Source of the DNA: Rhizomys pruinosus
Taxonomy: Eukaryota > Chordata > Mammalia > Rodentia > Spalacidae
NCBI GenBank assembly: GCA_009823505.1
Contig: VZQC01009555.1
Coordinates: 183,542-247,541 of the forward strand
DNA: 64,000 nt
Direction of reading: 5' to 3'
The position numbers and the translations under genes were made by a program. Every line of letters begins with the position of its first letter. Positions within the stretch are counted from its first letter, which is position 1. Positions 54,213 to 64,000 of the stretch are shown here, piece after piece. The notes under the pieces are model-generated. The model was not told the DNA's origin. It was given only the letters and a program-made list of their open reading frames with translations, and did no database searches.

Positions 54213-56330
54213 TATGGTGGATTGAATGGGAAATGTCTTGATACAGGCCATGGCTACCATGTGCCACTGTACCTCTCCACCATGACTGACTCTCTGAAAT
54301 CATAAGACAAAATAAACTCTTCCATGTGTTGCTGTTGGTGGAGATGTTGTATCAGAACAGAAACCTATTAGAAGCAAAAGTTGGGACTAGGGATTGGGCT
54401 GTTGCTATAAACAAAATAATACTGGCTTTTGGAAGAATGGGGAAGACATTGGAACTTTGGGCTAGAAAAGGGCTTGAATGCAGTGAGCATAGCTTAACGG
54501 CCCACTCTAATAGGAGCCCAGTGTCATCAGTGCTGCGAGTATGTGGAATGTAAAGTCTCAGCTCAAGAGGTTCCTTCAAGGAAACTGGACTAATGGCCAT
54601 TTTTGTGGTATTCTGCAAAAGAATATGGGTGCTGTGTGCCCCATCTGAAGAACTTTCCTGAGGCTAAAGAGTAACAGAGCAATTGTTTAAGGCGAGGGAA
54701 TGTCAAGAAACCAAAATGCTGAAACTGTGGCTTGTGTATTGTTAATACAGATACACAGTAAAAAAAGTCAGACAGAGAGAACTGCAAAATGGATAGTTTG
54801 GAGGGAAAAGGAGCAGTAGGAATGAGTTGGAAGAGAGGCTGTAGCTATTAATGGGATGCAGGCCATTAAGGAGAGGCTTCCTGCTCTACACTCAAACCCT
54901 CAGGATAAGACCACAACCAGCTAAGCTTCCAACTTGTGAAAAACACCCTAGTGGTTTTCTGTTCATATAAAGCCATCCCTTCAACATACAAAAACTTCAG
55001 TAAGGTAGTCTAAAGGGATCACAGTCCTTCCCAACATGGCTGCTGAACTTGGAAGTCTTCTCTCTCTCTGGCACTGGGTTTAGAGGTTAAAAGATGCAAG
55101 GGTGAGAGACTCTCAGTTCTTCCTCTACAGGTTCACAGCCACTGAGGCCAGGCAGACTGTTTCAGGTGGGTCCCAGGGAAAAGACTATCGGGGGCCCTGA
55201 GGGATAACTGTATGAAGCTGTGACAGTGAAGCCTCTACTATGATAGTGACTCCCAGATGTGGGAGATGCTGAACTCTGCGACATCTACCAAGAACAACTG
55301 ACTACAGGTCTTGGGAAAAGCCCAAGAGAAGTGTGCATGCTGCAGATGCCAACACTGGAGACATGGAGATATCTAAGCCTTTGGAACCGAAGTCTCAAAC
55401 AGTGAACACACAGCTACCGGATGTGCTTTCTCTGCTGGTTTTGGTCTTGCTTTGGTCCTGTATTTCCTTGCTGTGCCTCCATTCCTCTCTATTGGAATAG
55501 GAATGCATATTCTGTACCACTATATGTTGGAAATATGTAGTGTTTTTTTTTTTTTTTACAGGGAATCACAGTTACAAGATTGCCTTGTCTCAAAAGAGAC
55601 TTGGGCTTTTTTTTTTAATTTTTTTATTTTATTATTTCTGTATGTGTATGAATGTATTGTCTGCATGCAAGTTTGTGCACCCGTGACGTGCAATGCCGTG
55701 CGGAGGTCAGAAGAGGGTGTCGGATTGCCCCGGAACTGGAGTTCTCCTGGAATTGGAGTTTCAGACGGTTCTCGGCCGCCATGTGGGTGCTGGGGATCGA
55801 ACCCGGGTCCTCTGCAAGAGCGTCAGCGCTCTTAACCGCTAGGCCATCTCGGGCTTTTAAACATTGTTGCCACAGTTAAAGACAATGGGGACTTTTAAAG
55901 TTGTACTAAATGCATTTTATATTCTGATGTGGCCATGAGCCTATGTGGGGCCAGTGAGTGGAATGTGGTTGTGTGGATGATAAATGTCCCTCATAGACTC
56001 CAGTATCTGAACACTAGGTTCTCAGTTGGTGTTGCTATTTGGGGACATCATGGCCTCTTTAGGAGACAGAGCCTTGCTGGGGGCAGTATGCCACTGTGAG
56101 AGTTCATAGCTTCACCCCACTTTCAGTCTGTTCTTTCTGCTTAGTGCTTAGGGCCAAAGACTTGAGATCTCAGCTTCTGGCTCCCACCATGCTGCCTGCC
56201 ACTGGCTGTCACACCTCCCTGTCATGATGCACTCTTATCTCTGGAACCGAGGGCCAAAGAAACTCTTTATTCCCTAAGTCGCTTTTGGTTGTGGTATTTT
56301 ATCACAATACCAGAAAAGTGATTAATGGAA
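54213..56330 (+). mobile_element. MaLR element (MT/ORR1-like) with internal region
   Basis: A shortened 5' LTR (54213-54372; its middle is deleted) is followed by a primer-site-like 'ttgggactagggattggg' (54381-54398), a non-coding internal region containing 'ggaactttgggctagaaaag', and a 3' LTR (55964-56330) with 'aaatgtccctcatagactcc', 'atgatgcactcttatctctg' and 'gaaaagtgattaatgg'. It has no gag or pol, as is normal for MaLR elements, which depended on ERVL proteins. A B2 SINE lies in the internal region. Confidence 0.8.
55611..55850 (-). mobile_element. B2-type SINE (duplicated subfamily) in the MaLR internal region, 5' truncated
   Basis: Nearly identical to 28285-28526 by eye, including the 17-bp duplication. 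The first dozen bases of the head are missing ('ccgctaggccatctc' runs straight into the flank). The 8-bp 'gggctttt' occurs on both sides (55603-55610, 55851-55858). A one-base change gives 'gcaagagcgtcagcgc'. Confidence 0.94.
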
Positions 56331-56349
56331 GTAACTAAAAACACAAAAG

Positions 56350-56567
56350 AGGTTTGGCGATGGCTCAGTGGTTAAGAGTGAGTACTGCTCTTACAGACAA
56401 CCTGGGTTTAGTTCTCAGCACCTGCACTGGGTGGGTCACAACCGTCTCTAATTCCACCAGGGTATCCAACATCTCTGATTTCCATGGGCACCTGCATTAA
56501 CAGGTACAAACTCACATGCAGACACACAGGCATACACATAATTAAAAATTATAAAAATAAGTCTAAA
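56350..56567 (+). mobile_element. B2-type SINE
   Basis: Head 'ggcgatggctcagtggttaa', body 'cctgggtttagttctcagca', 'tcacaaccgtctctaattcc', tail with 'cacaggcatacacataatt'. No 17-bp duplication. Moderately diverged. Confidence 0.85.
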
Positions 56568-57720
56568 ATTCCCCACAAAGCTCTATGATAAATTCAAAGG
56601 CAGCACCTACTGCTGATATCCAACAGACTGAAAAATCACTATGAAATCTACTCTTTATTGCTGACATTTTTCATTGTCCTTTCCTTCTGTTAAAGGATCA
56701 CTCTGTTTTAAAAGCTTGTGCTAATCTTTTGTGTGGATGGCTTGCTCTGTTTCAAAAGCCTTTGCTTATGCTTTTGTGTGGATTTCATTTGCAGTTGTCA
56801 GTTCTATAACTGTCTAGAGTTTTACAGATCCACTGGTTAGCACAACCCTGCTGTTTTAGCCTTCAAACACTGACTTGAAATCTCCATACAAGTTCCAGTT
56901 GGCCCAGTATATGTCCAGGACTCATGTGGACCCATGAACATCTTTCTGTGTGACTAATTTAATTAATAATTCCTTACTGGCTTTTCTAGGAGACCCTCTT
57001 ACAAAGAAAGGGGAACAGAAAGGAAGAAAAATAATCACCATGGTCAGCAAAAGCAGTTAGCTGAAGATGAGGAAGGGCACTTCCAATTTTGAGCAGGAAG
57101 AGGGTCTTTAAATACATTGAAAACTCCATTTAAAGCCAAGTGTTGCCTTGGAGTTTGAAAAGGATTAGGCTTAGAGGTACAGGTGGGTGCATCATTAGCT
57201 TAGGTATAATTGGTGATAATTGGTGATTCAGGGGAACTAATAAAACCCTATAAAAGGAAACAGCACATGAAGACAAGTCATTTATTTGGGCCATTTTACC
57301 AGGGCCCCAGGTCCGATATCTTGTATCCTCTTCTTGGAAAACATTTGCATTGACCTCAATTACCTCAGCACACAAAACATCCTGTTCTGTGAGCACAGTG
57401 CGCAGCCACAAATCTGAGATAATAAGTGCTAGACTGAAAGTTAGAAGGCTGCTGCTTATAACAACAGTAAAAACAAAAATGTAAAATAGAGTAACCAAAG
57501 TCATATTCTTATAGTCTTCATAAATATATTTCCACATGTGCATTAGTTACTTCTCATTAGGAAGCTGAACGTGACATCATCCAGGTGTACAGGGCCAATG
57601 TCCTCAGGAAGGGGAAAGCCCAGGAGCAGTGGGACCTGGACCAGGCACAAGACTGTGTGGATGGTACACCTACAGGGCCAGCAGAATCATGAATCCGGTG
57701 TGCAAACCCAGGCTCACTTA
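56568..57720. other. Unassigned stretch
   Basis: About 1.15 kb. A minus frame of 137 codons (57130-57543) has a hydrophobic segment near its start but no recognisable family, promoter or splice context. I do not call it a gene. Confidence 0.4.
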
Positions 57721-57940
57721 GGGCTGCAGAGATGGCTTGGCAGTTAGCAGCTCATACTGCCCTTGTGGAAGACCTGAGTTCAATTACACGTACTCACATC
57801 TGGAGGCTCATAATCCCCCTACCTCCAGTTCCAGGGATTCCCAACATGCTTTTTTTGGCCTCTGCAGGTATTTGAACACACATAGAATACCCAGAGACAT
57901 GCAAACACACACACCTTATAAAATATAAATAGAATATAAC
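57721..57940 (+). mobile_element. B2/B3-type SINE
   Basis: Head 'gggctgcagagatggcttgg', 'gaagacctgagttcaatta', body 'tacctccagttccagggatt', 'ggcctctgcaggtatttgaa', and a CA/A-rich tail. Confidence 0.82.
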
Positions 57941-58044
57941 AAAACACGAGCTCACTTGTCTTCCCCCTCGTTTAAGAATCATCTCTGGATGAGGGAGGCC
58001 TGATGGACCCTGTCCTATGCCAACTGAATGGCTGGATCATTTAT

Positions 58045-58400
58045 TGTCCTGTTGATGTGAAAAATACTGACCAGAAGCAGCTTGAGGGAAGAAGGGCTTA
58101 TTTCGGCTGCAGTTAGAGGGGACATAGCACATCCTGCTGGGAAAGTTCTAGCAGAAGGAGCTTGAGGCCACTGCCCACGTCGTCCCTTCTCCAAGGAAGC
58201 AGAGTGTGAAGTGCTCCCTTCCTCCCACTCATTCAGTGCAGGACCTCACTCAGCCCATGGACCAGAAGCAGTTTCGTGTGGGGTAGGTCCTCCTAGCTCA
58301 ATCAGTCCAATCATGAAAACCCCTCAGAGGAATGCCCACCAGCTTTGTTCTTGGCCAATGCTAAGTCTTGTCGAGTTGTCCATCAATAGAAACTCTCACA
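58045..58400 (-). mobile_element. Solo MaLR/ERVL-like LTR, old
   Basis: From 'tgtcctgttgatgtgaaaa' through 'agggcttatttcggctgc' to 'ccatcaatagaaactctcaca', it follows the layout of the LTR at 43113-43495 with much divergence. No target duplication is visible. Confidence 0.65.
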
Positions 58401-59503
58401 AAAACAAATAGACTCTTATAAGAAGCAGAGTTTGACATTGGCAGAGACTGAGTGTCTGTGAGGAAAGGTTCAGTCTGAAGTTTGGTCTGAGATTCGGGAG
58501 CTCCAGAGGTATGTTATCAGAGCAGAGCATCAGATAGAGCTTTGCAGAGGACAGATAGAGAATTTCATCCTGGCTCTGGACCAGGCTGGCCACATGAAGA
58601 AACTACATGAAGTTTTGATTCTTTCTTATGGTGACTTCCATTTTACTTGGGATGTTGTGGCCATTCAGCACCAAAAGCTGTCATCCTACAGTCCCTGATC
58701 TCACAGGAAGCCCTGTGAATGGATAGTTATTTATAAATTTTATCTCCTGAATAAGGCACAGTAGCTTTGGCCTCCAGTTTTCCTGTAGGATGAAAACTTG
58801 GGGCAAAGTGGACCCAAATCAAATTTCATAGAGAACTCTGAAGCAGAACCAGAGAAGATGCAACAGAAATTCTAATCTCATTTCAATTTTTTTCTCTTAT
58901 GGACTCATGTGCTTAGAAGGCATGGATAAAGCCTCCAAACTCTTACTGTTCTGCCCCCTAAATTCTATATAAAAGCAACTGACTGAAGAATAGCACAGAT
59001 AAAGCCATTCAGCCAGTGCATCTCGAAGATGTGACTTGCTGCTTCTAAACCCTGGGTAAAGCAAATTTGGAAAGGAAATTAAATTTATTGAAGCTTTGTT
59101 TCCAGTCTCTTCCCATCACCCCTCCCTTCACTCCTCCCAGGATTGGCCAGCCTCTTTCTACATTTCAAGCCAGAGAAGCAAAGTAGCTGAAAGTCTCACA
59201 TCTTTTATGAAAACTGAAGCTCATCAAGGAGACCAAAGTAACACAGGTACTGGGAAAAGATGCTTCTGAAGGCAGAGCTGGAAGCAGGAATGGAAGACAG
59301 CCTTTCTCCCACGTCAATAAACAGAACAGATGCATTCCTTAGAGAAGAGGAAGATCTAAACACCCATCTCAGCATTCCACAGAGAGAAGAGAGCCAGAAT
59401 GGAGGACAGCTAAATGCTGAGCCAACAGAGAAATCATAAAAACAGCTGTTAGGATTCTGTCACACACAAGTCCTGTCTTGCATCTTTTTCTCAGAATAAA
59501 CTT
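58401..59503. other. Unassigned stretch
   Basis: No recognised repeat or gene in about 1.1 kb. Confidence 0.4.
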
Positions 59504-62090
59504 AACCAAACATATTAACAATCTCTACAATGAAAATTTCAAATCTTAAAGAGGTAGAGGGAGACACCAGGAGATGGAAATATCTACCATGCTCATGGAT
59601 TTGTAGAATCAACACTGTGAGAATGACCATCTTACCAAAAGGAATCTATAGATTCAATAGAATGCCAGTCAAAATACCCATGACATTCTTCACAGAGCTA
59701 GAAAAATCATCCTAAAATTCATATGGAATCACAAAAGACACATGATAGCCAAAGAAATCTTGTGCAAAAAGAAAAACACTAGGAGGAATCACCATACAAA
59801 AAACACATAGTAATGACAGAAAAATAGACATGTAGATCAATGGAATACAATAGAACACACAAACGAGTACATGCAATTGTGGCCACCTGATATTTGACAA
59901 AGTTGCCTAGAACACACAATGGAGGAAAGACAGCATCTTCAACAAATGATGCTGGCGGAACTGGATCTCAACCTGTAGAAAAATGAAATTGGACCTTTAT
60001 CTTTCTCCCTGCACAGAAGTCAACTCCACATGGATCAAAGACTTCAATATAAAACCTGAAACTGTAAAACTCCTAGAAGAAAACTTAGGCAGTACCCTCC
60101 AAGATATGCTCACAGGATAGGATGTTCTAAATCAGACCTCAGGTGCTCAGGTCAACAGTCAATAAGTGGGACTTCATTAAATTACATAGCTTCTGTACAG
60201 CAAAAGAAACAACCAAGGAAGGGAACTGGAAGCCCACTGAGTGGGAGAAAATCTTCACCAAGGATGCATCCAACAGAGGATTAATATCAAGAATATACAA
60301 AAAAAAAAAAACTAAAAAACAAAGAAACAAGAAAATAAATGACCCAATAAAAAGATGGGCTATAGTCCTGAATGGAGATCTCAAATGAAGAAATAAAAAT
60401 GGCTAAGAAGCAGTTTTAAATTGTTCAACATCCTTTGTTATTAGAGAAATGCAGATAAAAGCCACTCTAAGATCCTTCCATCTTACCATAGTCAGATTGA
60501 CCAAAATCAAGAGAACAAATGACAGCAAATGCTGGTGAGGATATGAAGAAAGGGGACTGCTCATTCACTGCTGGTGGGAATGCAAATTAGTGCAACCACC
60601 ATGGAAAGCAGTGTGGAGAACACTCAAAAAACTAAAACTGAATCCACCGTATGATCCAGTTATACCAGTCCTTGGCATATATCCAAGGTACTCATCAGAC
60701 TGTAGAGACCCCTGTGCATCCATATTCGTTGCTGTTCCCTTCACCATAGCTAAAAAATGGAATCAACCTAAATGTTCCACGTGGTACATTTACACAATGG
60801 AGTTCTACCCAGCAGTAAGAGCAGATGGAATTGACAGGTAAGTGGGTGGACTAGAGAGTAGCATGCTAAGTAAAGTAACAGAAAACACAGAAAAGCAAGC
60901 AGCATTTGCAGATAATAGCTCTAATCCCTTATATCTAAGTAGGCATCATGGTGTAACACCAGGAGCCAGGAAATTGGAAAGGATACATGCAGGTGAAGAC
61001 AGGACATACTTCAGACACACGAGTTGGAGCAATGGAGCAGGAACTGACATAGATGTGTTCTCCTGAAGACTAGCTCTTATAAACCTAGATGATAATATGA
61101 AATCTGCTTATAGAGGAGACCAATCAGTGGTCCAACCCAGCCCTAAATGCTAATAACCATAACAACTGGCACTGTTATCTGGGGGGTAATCAACATCTAT
61201 CTAATTGGTAGTGAGCTGATGGGTGTCACTGTAATTGTAGCCAAATACCCATGGCTGGAGAGGACATGGATCACAGAGGAAACCTTAGCTCTTGTTTCTT
61301 ATCATAAGCTAAAGGTGTGTCCTTATATTTACAAACAAGCACACTGTGCACCACTCATCAAGGAACAGATGGAGGCTACTGCATAGTTCCACAACTGGTC
61401 AGGAACAGACAATATACGTCTGAGTCCTGGATGACCCATCTACATTTGAATCTCTGCACCTAAGTCTCATGAAATATAGTGGAACAAGGGGTGGAGAAAA
61501 AAAAATAATGTATCCCTCAACCCTCACCAGTGAAGCCTCCTTATACAACAGAATGCAATGCACAGAGAAGCCCACAACAGGCAATATTTTAGAGAATAAG
61601 AGACTGTGAGTGTGTGTCCCTGCATAGGACTCCTATATTGGACTTCGCCCACGGGACTGGAAAGACTGGAAGAGTCAGGGCTGGTTCATGAACACAGGTG
61701 AGCAGAGGATTCCAGGCCCCAGGAAGGTTGCACATGTAAATTTGTGACAACGGTGGCATGAAGCACAGGACCCATTCTAACTCAATTAAACAAGGATCCA
61801 GAGGAGAGGAGAGAATTGAGTATCAAGACAGCATTAGACTGAGAAATACTGAAGACCAATTGCTACTGGGCAAGGGAGAATATCCCTTACTTACATCTCT
61901 AGATGGGCTGACTAGAATCCAGTGGATGAGTTTTCACTTAGGACATCTAGGTTCAAATGCTTGACTGGATAGGTCTTACCATGCGTGGTGGAATGCATGA
62001 AGTCTGGTGGGAGATTGGAAGGGCATGGGTGGGGGAGAGGATCTAAGCTTGATTGAGAACTGTGGTATGAAACTACAAAAGGTTTAAAAA
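59504..62090 (+). mobile_element. LINE-1 copy F: ORF2 end and long 3' untranslated region
   Basis: Plus-strand LINE-1, 5'-truncated in ORF2. Frames at 59530-59715 ('[20 protein letters not shown]'), 60143-60388 ('[17 protein letters not shown]') and 60590-60841 ('[17 protein letters not shown]') are successive parts of the ORF2 carboxyl region, separated by stops and shifts. The 3' untranslated region occupies 60842-62090, about 1.2 kb, and ends with 'gggagaggatctaagcttga' and a short A-run. Part of it resembles family X. Confidence 0.88.
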
Positions 62091-62936
62091 AACAGCTTTC
62101 TGTTTAGGAAGATTCCCACTTCTGCCAAGCAGAGGCTGTTTCAAGCCTTGTGTCTCTTCCTATTCTTCTCTAACCTTCTTGAATCTCTGCTGTGGATAAT
62201 TCTCTTGCCCTCAGGACTCATGGCTCATAGAAAAATATCTACCAATAGCATTTAATTTAATCCATACAAAGGGAGTCAAATAAAGAGACATTAGTTGAAA
62301 GAACCAAAACACTCTTTTAAATCTTCCAGGATAATCAGAGTGTGAGGCTAGGTGCCTGTGCCCAGGAGGAGAGAGGTGGCTAATCACCACATTAACCCAG
62401 ATGAAAGCAGATGAGAGAGAAACACTGAACACCTGTGCCCAGCTGCGTCTGGCAGCTGCTCGCTCCCCTGGGTGGTTCACTCATGTGGGAAACACATCAC
62501 CTTTTTGTTTAAGGCACTTTGGGATGGATTTCCACTTCAGTGTTTGGAAGTACACAGTGGCTTGATCTAGCAGCATCTCTGTAGTACCCAATGTCCGCTA
62601 CCTGAGACACCAAGGTATTCATGAGAGTCTAGTGATGCCCCCAACTCAATATTGGAAGACTGAATTCTCACTGGTCTATGAAATGGCAGAGGGTAAGATG
62701 GGATTACAGTATAAGGCAATACATTTAGACTATGCCAATGTTATACAATTTAACATCCATATCATCAGCCAAGGGTGCACTCCATAGGAGACTAGTTTCC
62801 TCTAACCCTGTTCTGCCGGTCTCTTCCCTCTAGCTACTGTCAGCTGAGTCACCCCTCAGTTACTCAGGTATCTGCAGGTGCCAAGAAGACAGAGAGCTCT
62901 CTGCTATCTTGCTTTTAGGGTCCAGCTGATTAAGAG
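62091..62936. other. Unassigned stretch
   Basis: No recognised repeat or gene. Confidence 0.4.
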
Positions 62937-62944
62937 TTGGCCTT

Positions 62945-63076
62945 GCCGGGCGTAGTGGTTCACACCTTTAATCCCAGCAGAGATAGGAGGATCTCTGTGA
63001 GTTCAAGGACAGCCTGGTCTACAGAGTGAGTGCCAGGCCAGTTGGGGCTATAAGGAGACCCGTTCTTAAAAAAGAC

Positions 63077-63109
<33 letters not shown>

Positions 63110-63117
63110 AAAAGAAA
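62945..63117 (+). mobile_element. B1 SINE with long A-tail
   Basis: B1 from 'gccgggcgtagtggttcac', slightly shortened in the middle, to 'aggagacccgttctta' and an A-run of about 40 bases (63078-63117). The flanking 'ttggcctt' (62937-62944, 63122-63129) is a likely target duplication. The tail length and intact start suggest a fairly young copy. Confidence 0.93.
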
Positions 63118-63369
63118 AGAATTGGCCTTGTCTCAACCTGTCTTCATTGGCTGACAAGAAACATTCAAATGCTTTAGTCCGTTTTGGATGCTGCTCATGT
63201 GATACCCTAGGAGTGATCTTTCTATCCAAAATTCTACTCAGGTTAAAAGATGGAGGTATGAGAAACTCCTCTTATTGTGTAAGACAGAACCTGTAGACTT
63301 GAATGGAGTAGTGATAGATAATAGTGAGCCCATATTGATAGAGAAGTAAATTATTTTCAAAAACTAGGT

Positions 63370-63585
63370 AGTTCCAGCTGGGGGCATAGCACAAGGACCC
63401 AAGTTTCATTCCAAGAACTTATGTAAAAATCCCAGAAATGTAGGTGTATGCCTACAATCCCTGTACTAGGGAGGGAGAGCTGGGAGGCTCACTGGGGTCT
63501 GATGGCACCCAGCCTAGGATATTCGGTGAGCACCGGGCCAGTGAGAGCGTGCTTCACGCAAAAGGAAGGCGTGTAAGAAATGTCA
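63370..63585 (+). mobile_element. B4-type SINE
   Basis: The left half has a worn tRNA/ID-like unit ('caagtttcattccaagaac'). The right half is B1-like ('tgtaggtgtatgcctacaat', 'gagctgggaggctcactggg', 'agcctaggatattcggtgag', 'gggccagtgagag'). This order is that of B4/RSINE1. Confidence 0.7.
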
Positions 63586-63599
63586 CTGACCTTCCAACT

Positions 63600-64000
63600 C
63601 ACAATAGCCTCAAAAATAATAAAATACCTGGGAAAAAACCTAACCAAAGATACAAAGATCTCTACAACAAAAATTTTAAACTCTTGAAGAAGGAGATTGA
63701 AAATGACATCAAGGGGCTGGAGAGATGGCCTAGTGGTTAAGAGTGCCGACTGCTCTTGGAGAGGACCTGAGTTTGATCCCCAGCACCCACATGGTGGCTA
63801 AGAACCATCTTTAACTCCAGCTACAGGGGAATTTGACACCCTGTTCTGACCTCTGCATGGCACTACACGACACGGGTGTACAAACCTACATGCAGACAGT
63901 ACACTCATACACATAAAAAAATAAAAAATAATAAAAAAAATTTAAAAAATGACATAAAAAGATGGAAAGATCTCCCATGGTCAAGGATTGGAAAAATTAA
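63600..64000 (+). mobile_element. LINE-1 copy G, ORF2 fragment at the window edge
   Basis: 'aatacctgggaaaaaaccta' and 'ctctacaacaaaaattttaa', continued after a SINE by 'agatggaaagatctcccatg', correspond to the ORF2 stretch at the start of copy F (59510-59600). It continues beyond the window. Confidence 0.85.
63714..63945 (+). mobile_element. B2-type SINE in LINE-1 G
   Basis: Head 'gggctggagagatggcctag', body without the 17-bp duplication ('aactccagctacagggg'), tail rich in AAATAA. Imperfect target duplication: 'aaaatgacatcaa' before (63700-63712) and 'aaaatgacataaa' after (63946-63958). Confidence 0.93.

Noticed and set aside
57130..57543. 137-codon minus frame with a membrane-like segment
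   Set aside because: No recognisable family, no splice or promoter context, and such lengths occur by chance in this much sequence. A conservation test could reopen it.
61147..61386. 79-codon frame resembling a membrane protein
   Set aside because: It falls in the 3' untranslated region of LINE-1 copy F.

Overview
This window looks like non-coding nuclear DNA from a muroid rodent. B1, B2, B4 and ID SINEs, LINE-1, MaLR-type LTR elements and a class II (ERVK-like) endogenous retrovirus all occur together, with CA, GA, TA and GGAA microsatellites. The species cannot be fixed from the sequence. The commonest young SINE is a B2-type tRNA-derived element, part of which carries a distinctive 17-bp internal duplication. 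I see no intact host protein-coding gene. The one recognisable host-gene derivative is a broken processed copy of the translation factor gene Eif1b near 10.0 kb.

Layout. 1-560: start of an ERVK-like provirus (LTR tail, primer-binding site, leader, gag start). 0.8-13 kb: old DNA with scattered SINEs, a LINE-derived element with a perfect 15-bp target duplication (3965-4724), two MaLR LTRs (6.6-7.4 kb), polypurine repeats and the Eif1b pseudogene. 13.0-24.8 kb: three LINE-1 copies in minus orientation (13041-17290, 19337-20116, 22165-24806), themselves invaded by SINEs, a solo LTR and the LINE-like family, plus an assembly gap of 446 N. 24.8-32.6 kb: a near-complete ERVK-like provirus inserted in a LINE-1. 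Its gag and pol are badly broken, but env is one frame with only two internal stops. 32.6-33.6 kb: a G+C-rich block, perhaps a LINE-1 5' region. 35.9-37.3 kb and 41.5-43.5 kb: two copies of one MaLR/ERVL-like element in opposite orientations. The second is recent, with both LTRs, a 5-bp target duplication and a tRNA-Leu primer site. 45.4-49.7 kb: a minus-strand LINE-1 with most of ORF2 and the end of ORF1. 50.6-51.1 kb: a solo LTR of the ERVK-like family with a 6-bp target duplication. 54.2-56.3 kb: a decayed MaLR element with internal region. 59.5-62.1 kb and 63.6-64.0 kb: plus-strand LINE-1.

Nothing here works as a pathway. The content is a stratified record of insertions, and the order can be read from nesting: LINE-1 first, then the ERVK-like provirus or the LINE-like family, then the youngest B2 SINEs, one of which splits the proviral reverse transcriptase. 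Long stretches between repeats hold nothing I can assign and are listed as such. The points most worth a second look are the asymmetric decay of the provirus, the young MaLR-like element, the LINE-like family with the gap, and a LINE-1 half with an implausible density of small indels that may be an assembly artefact.
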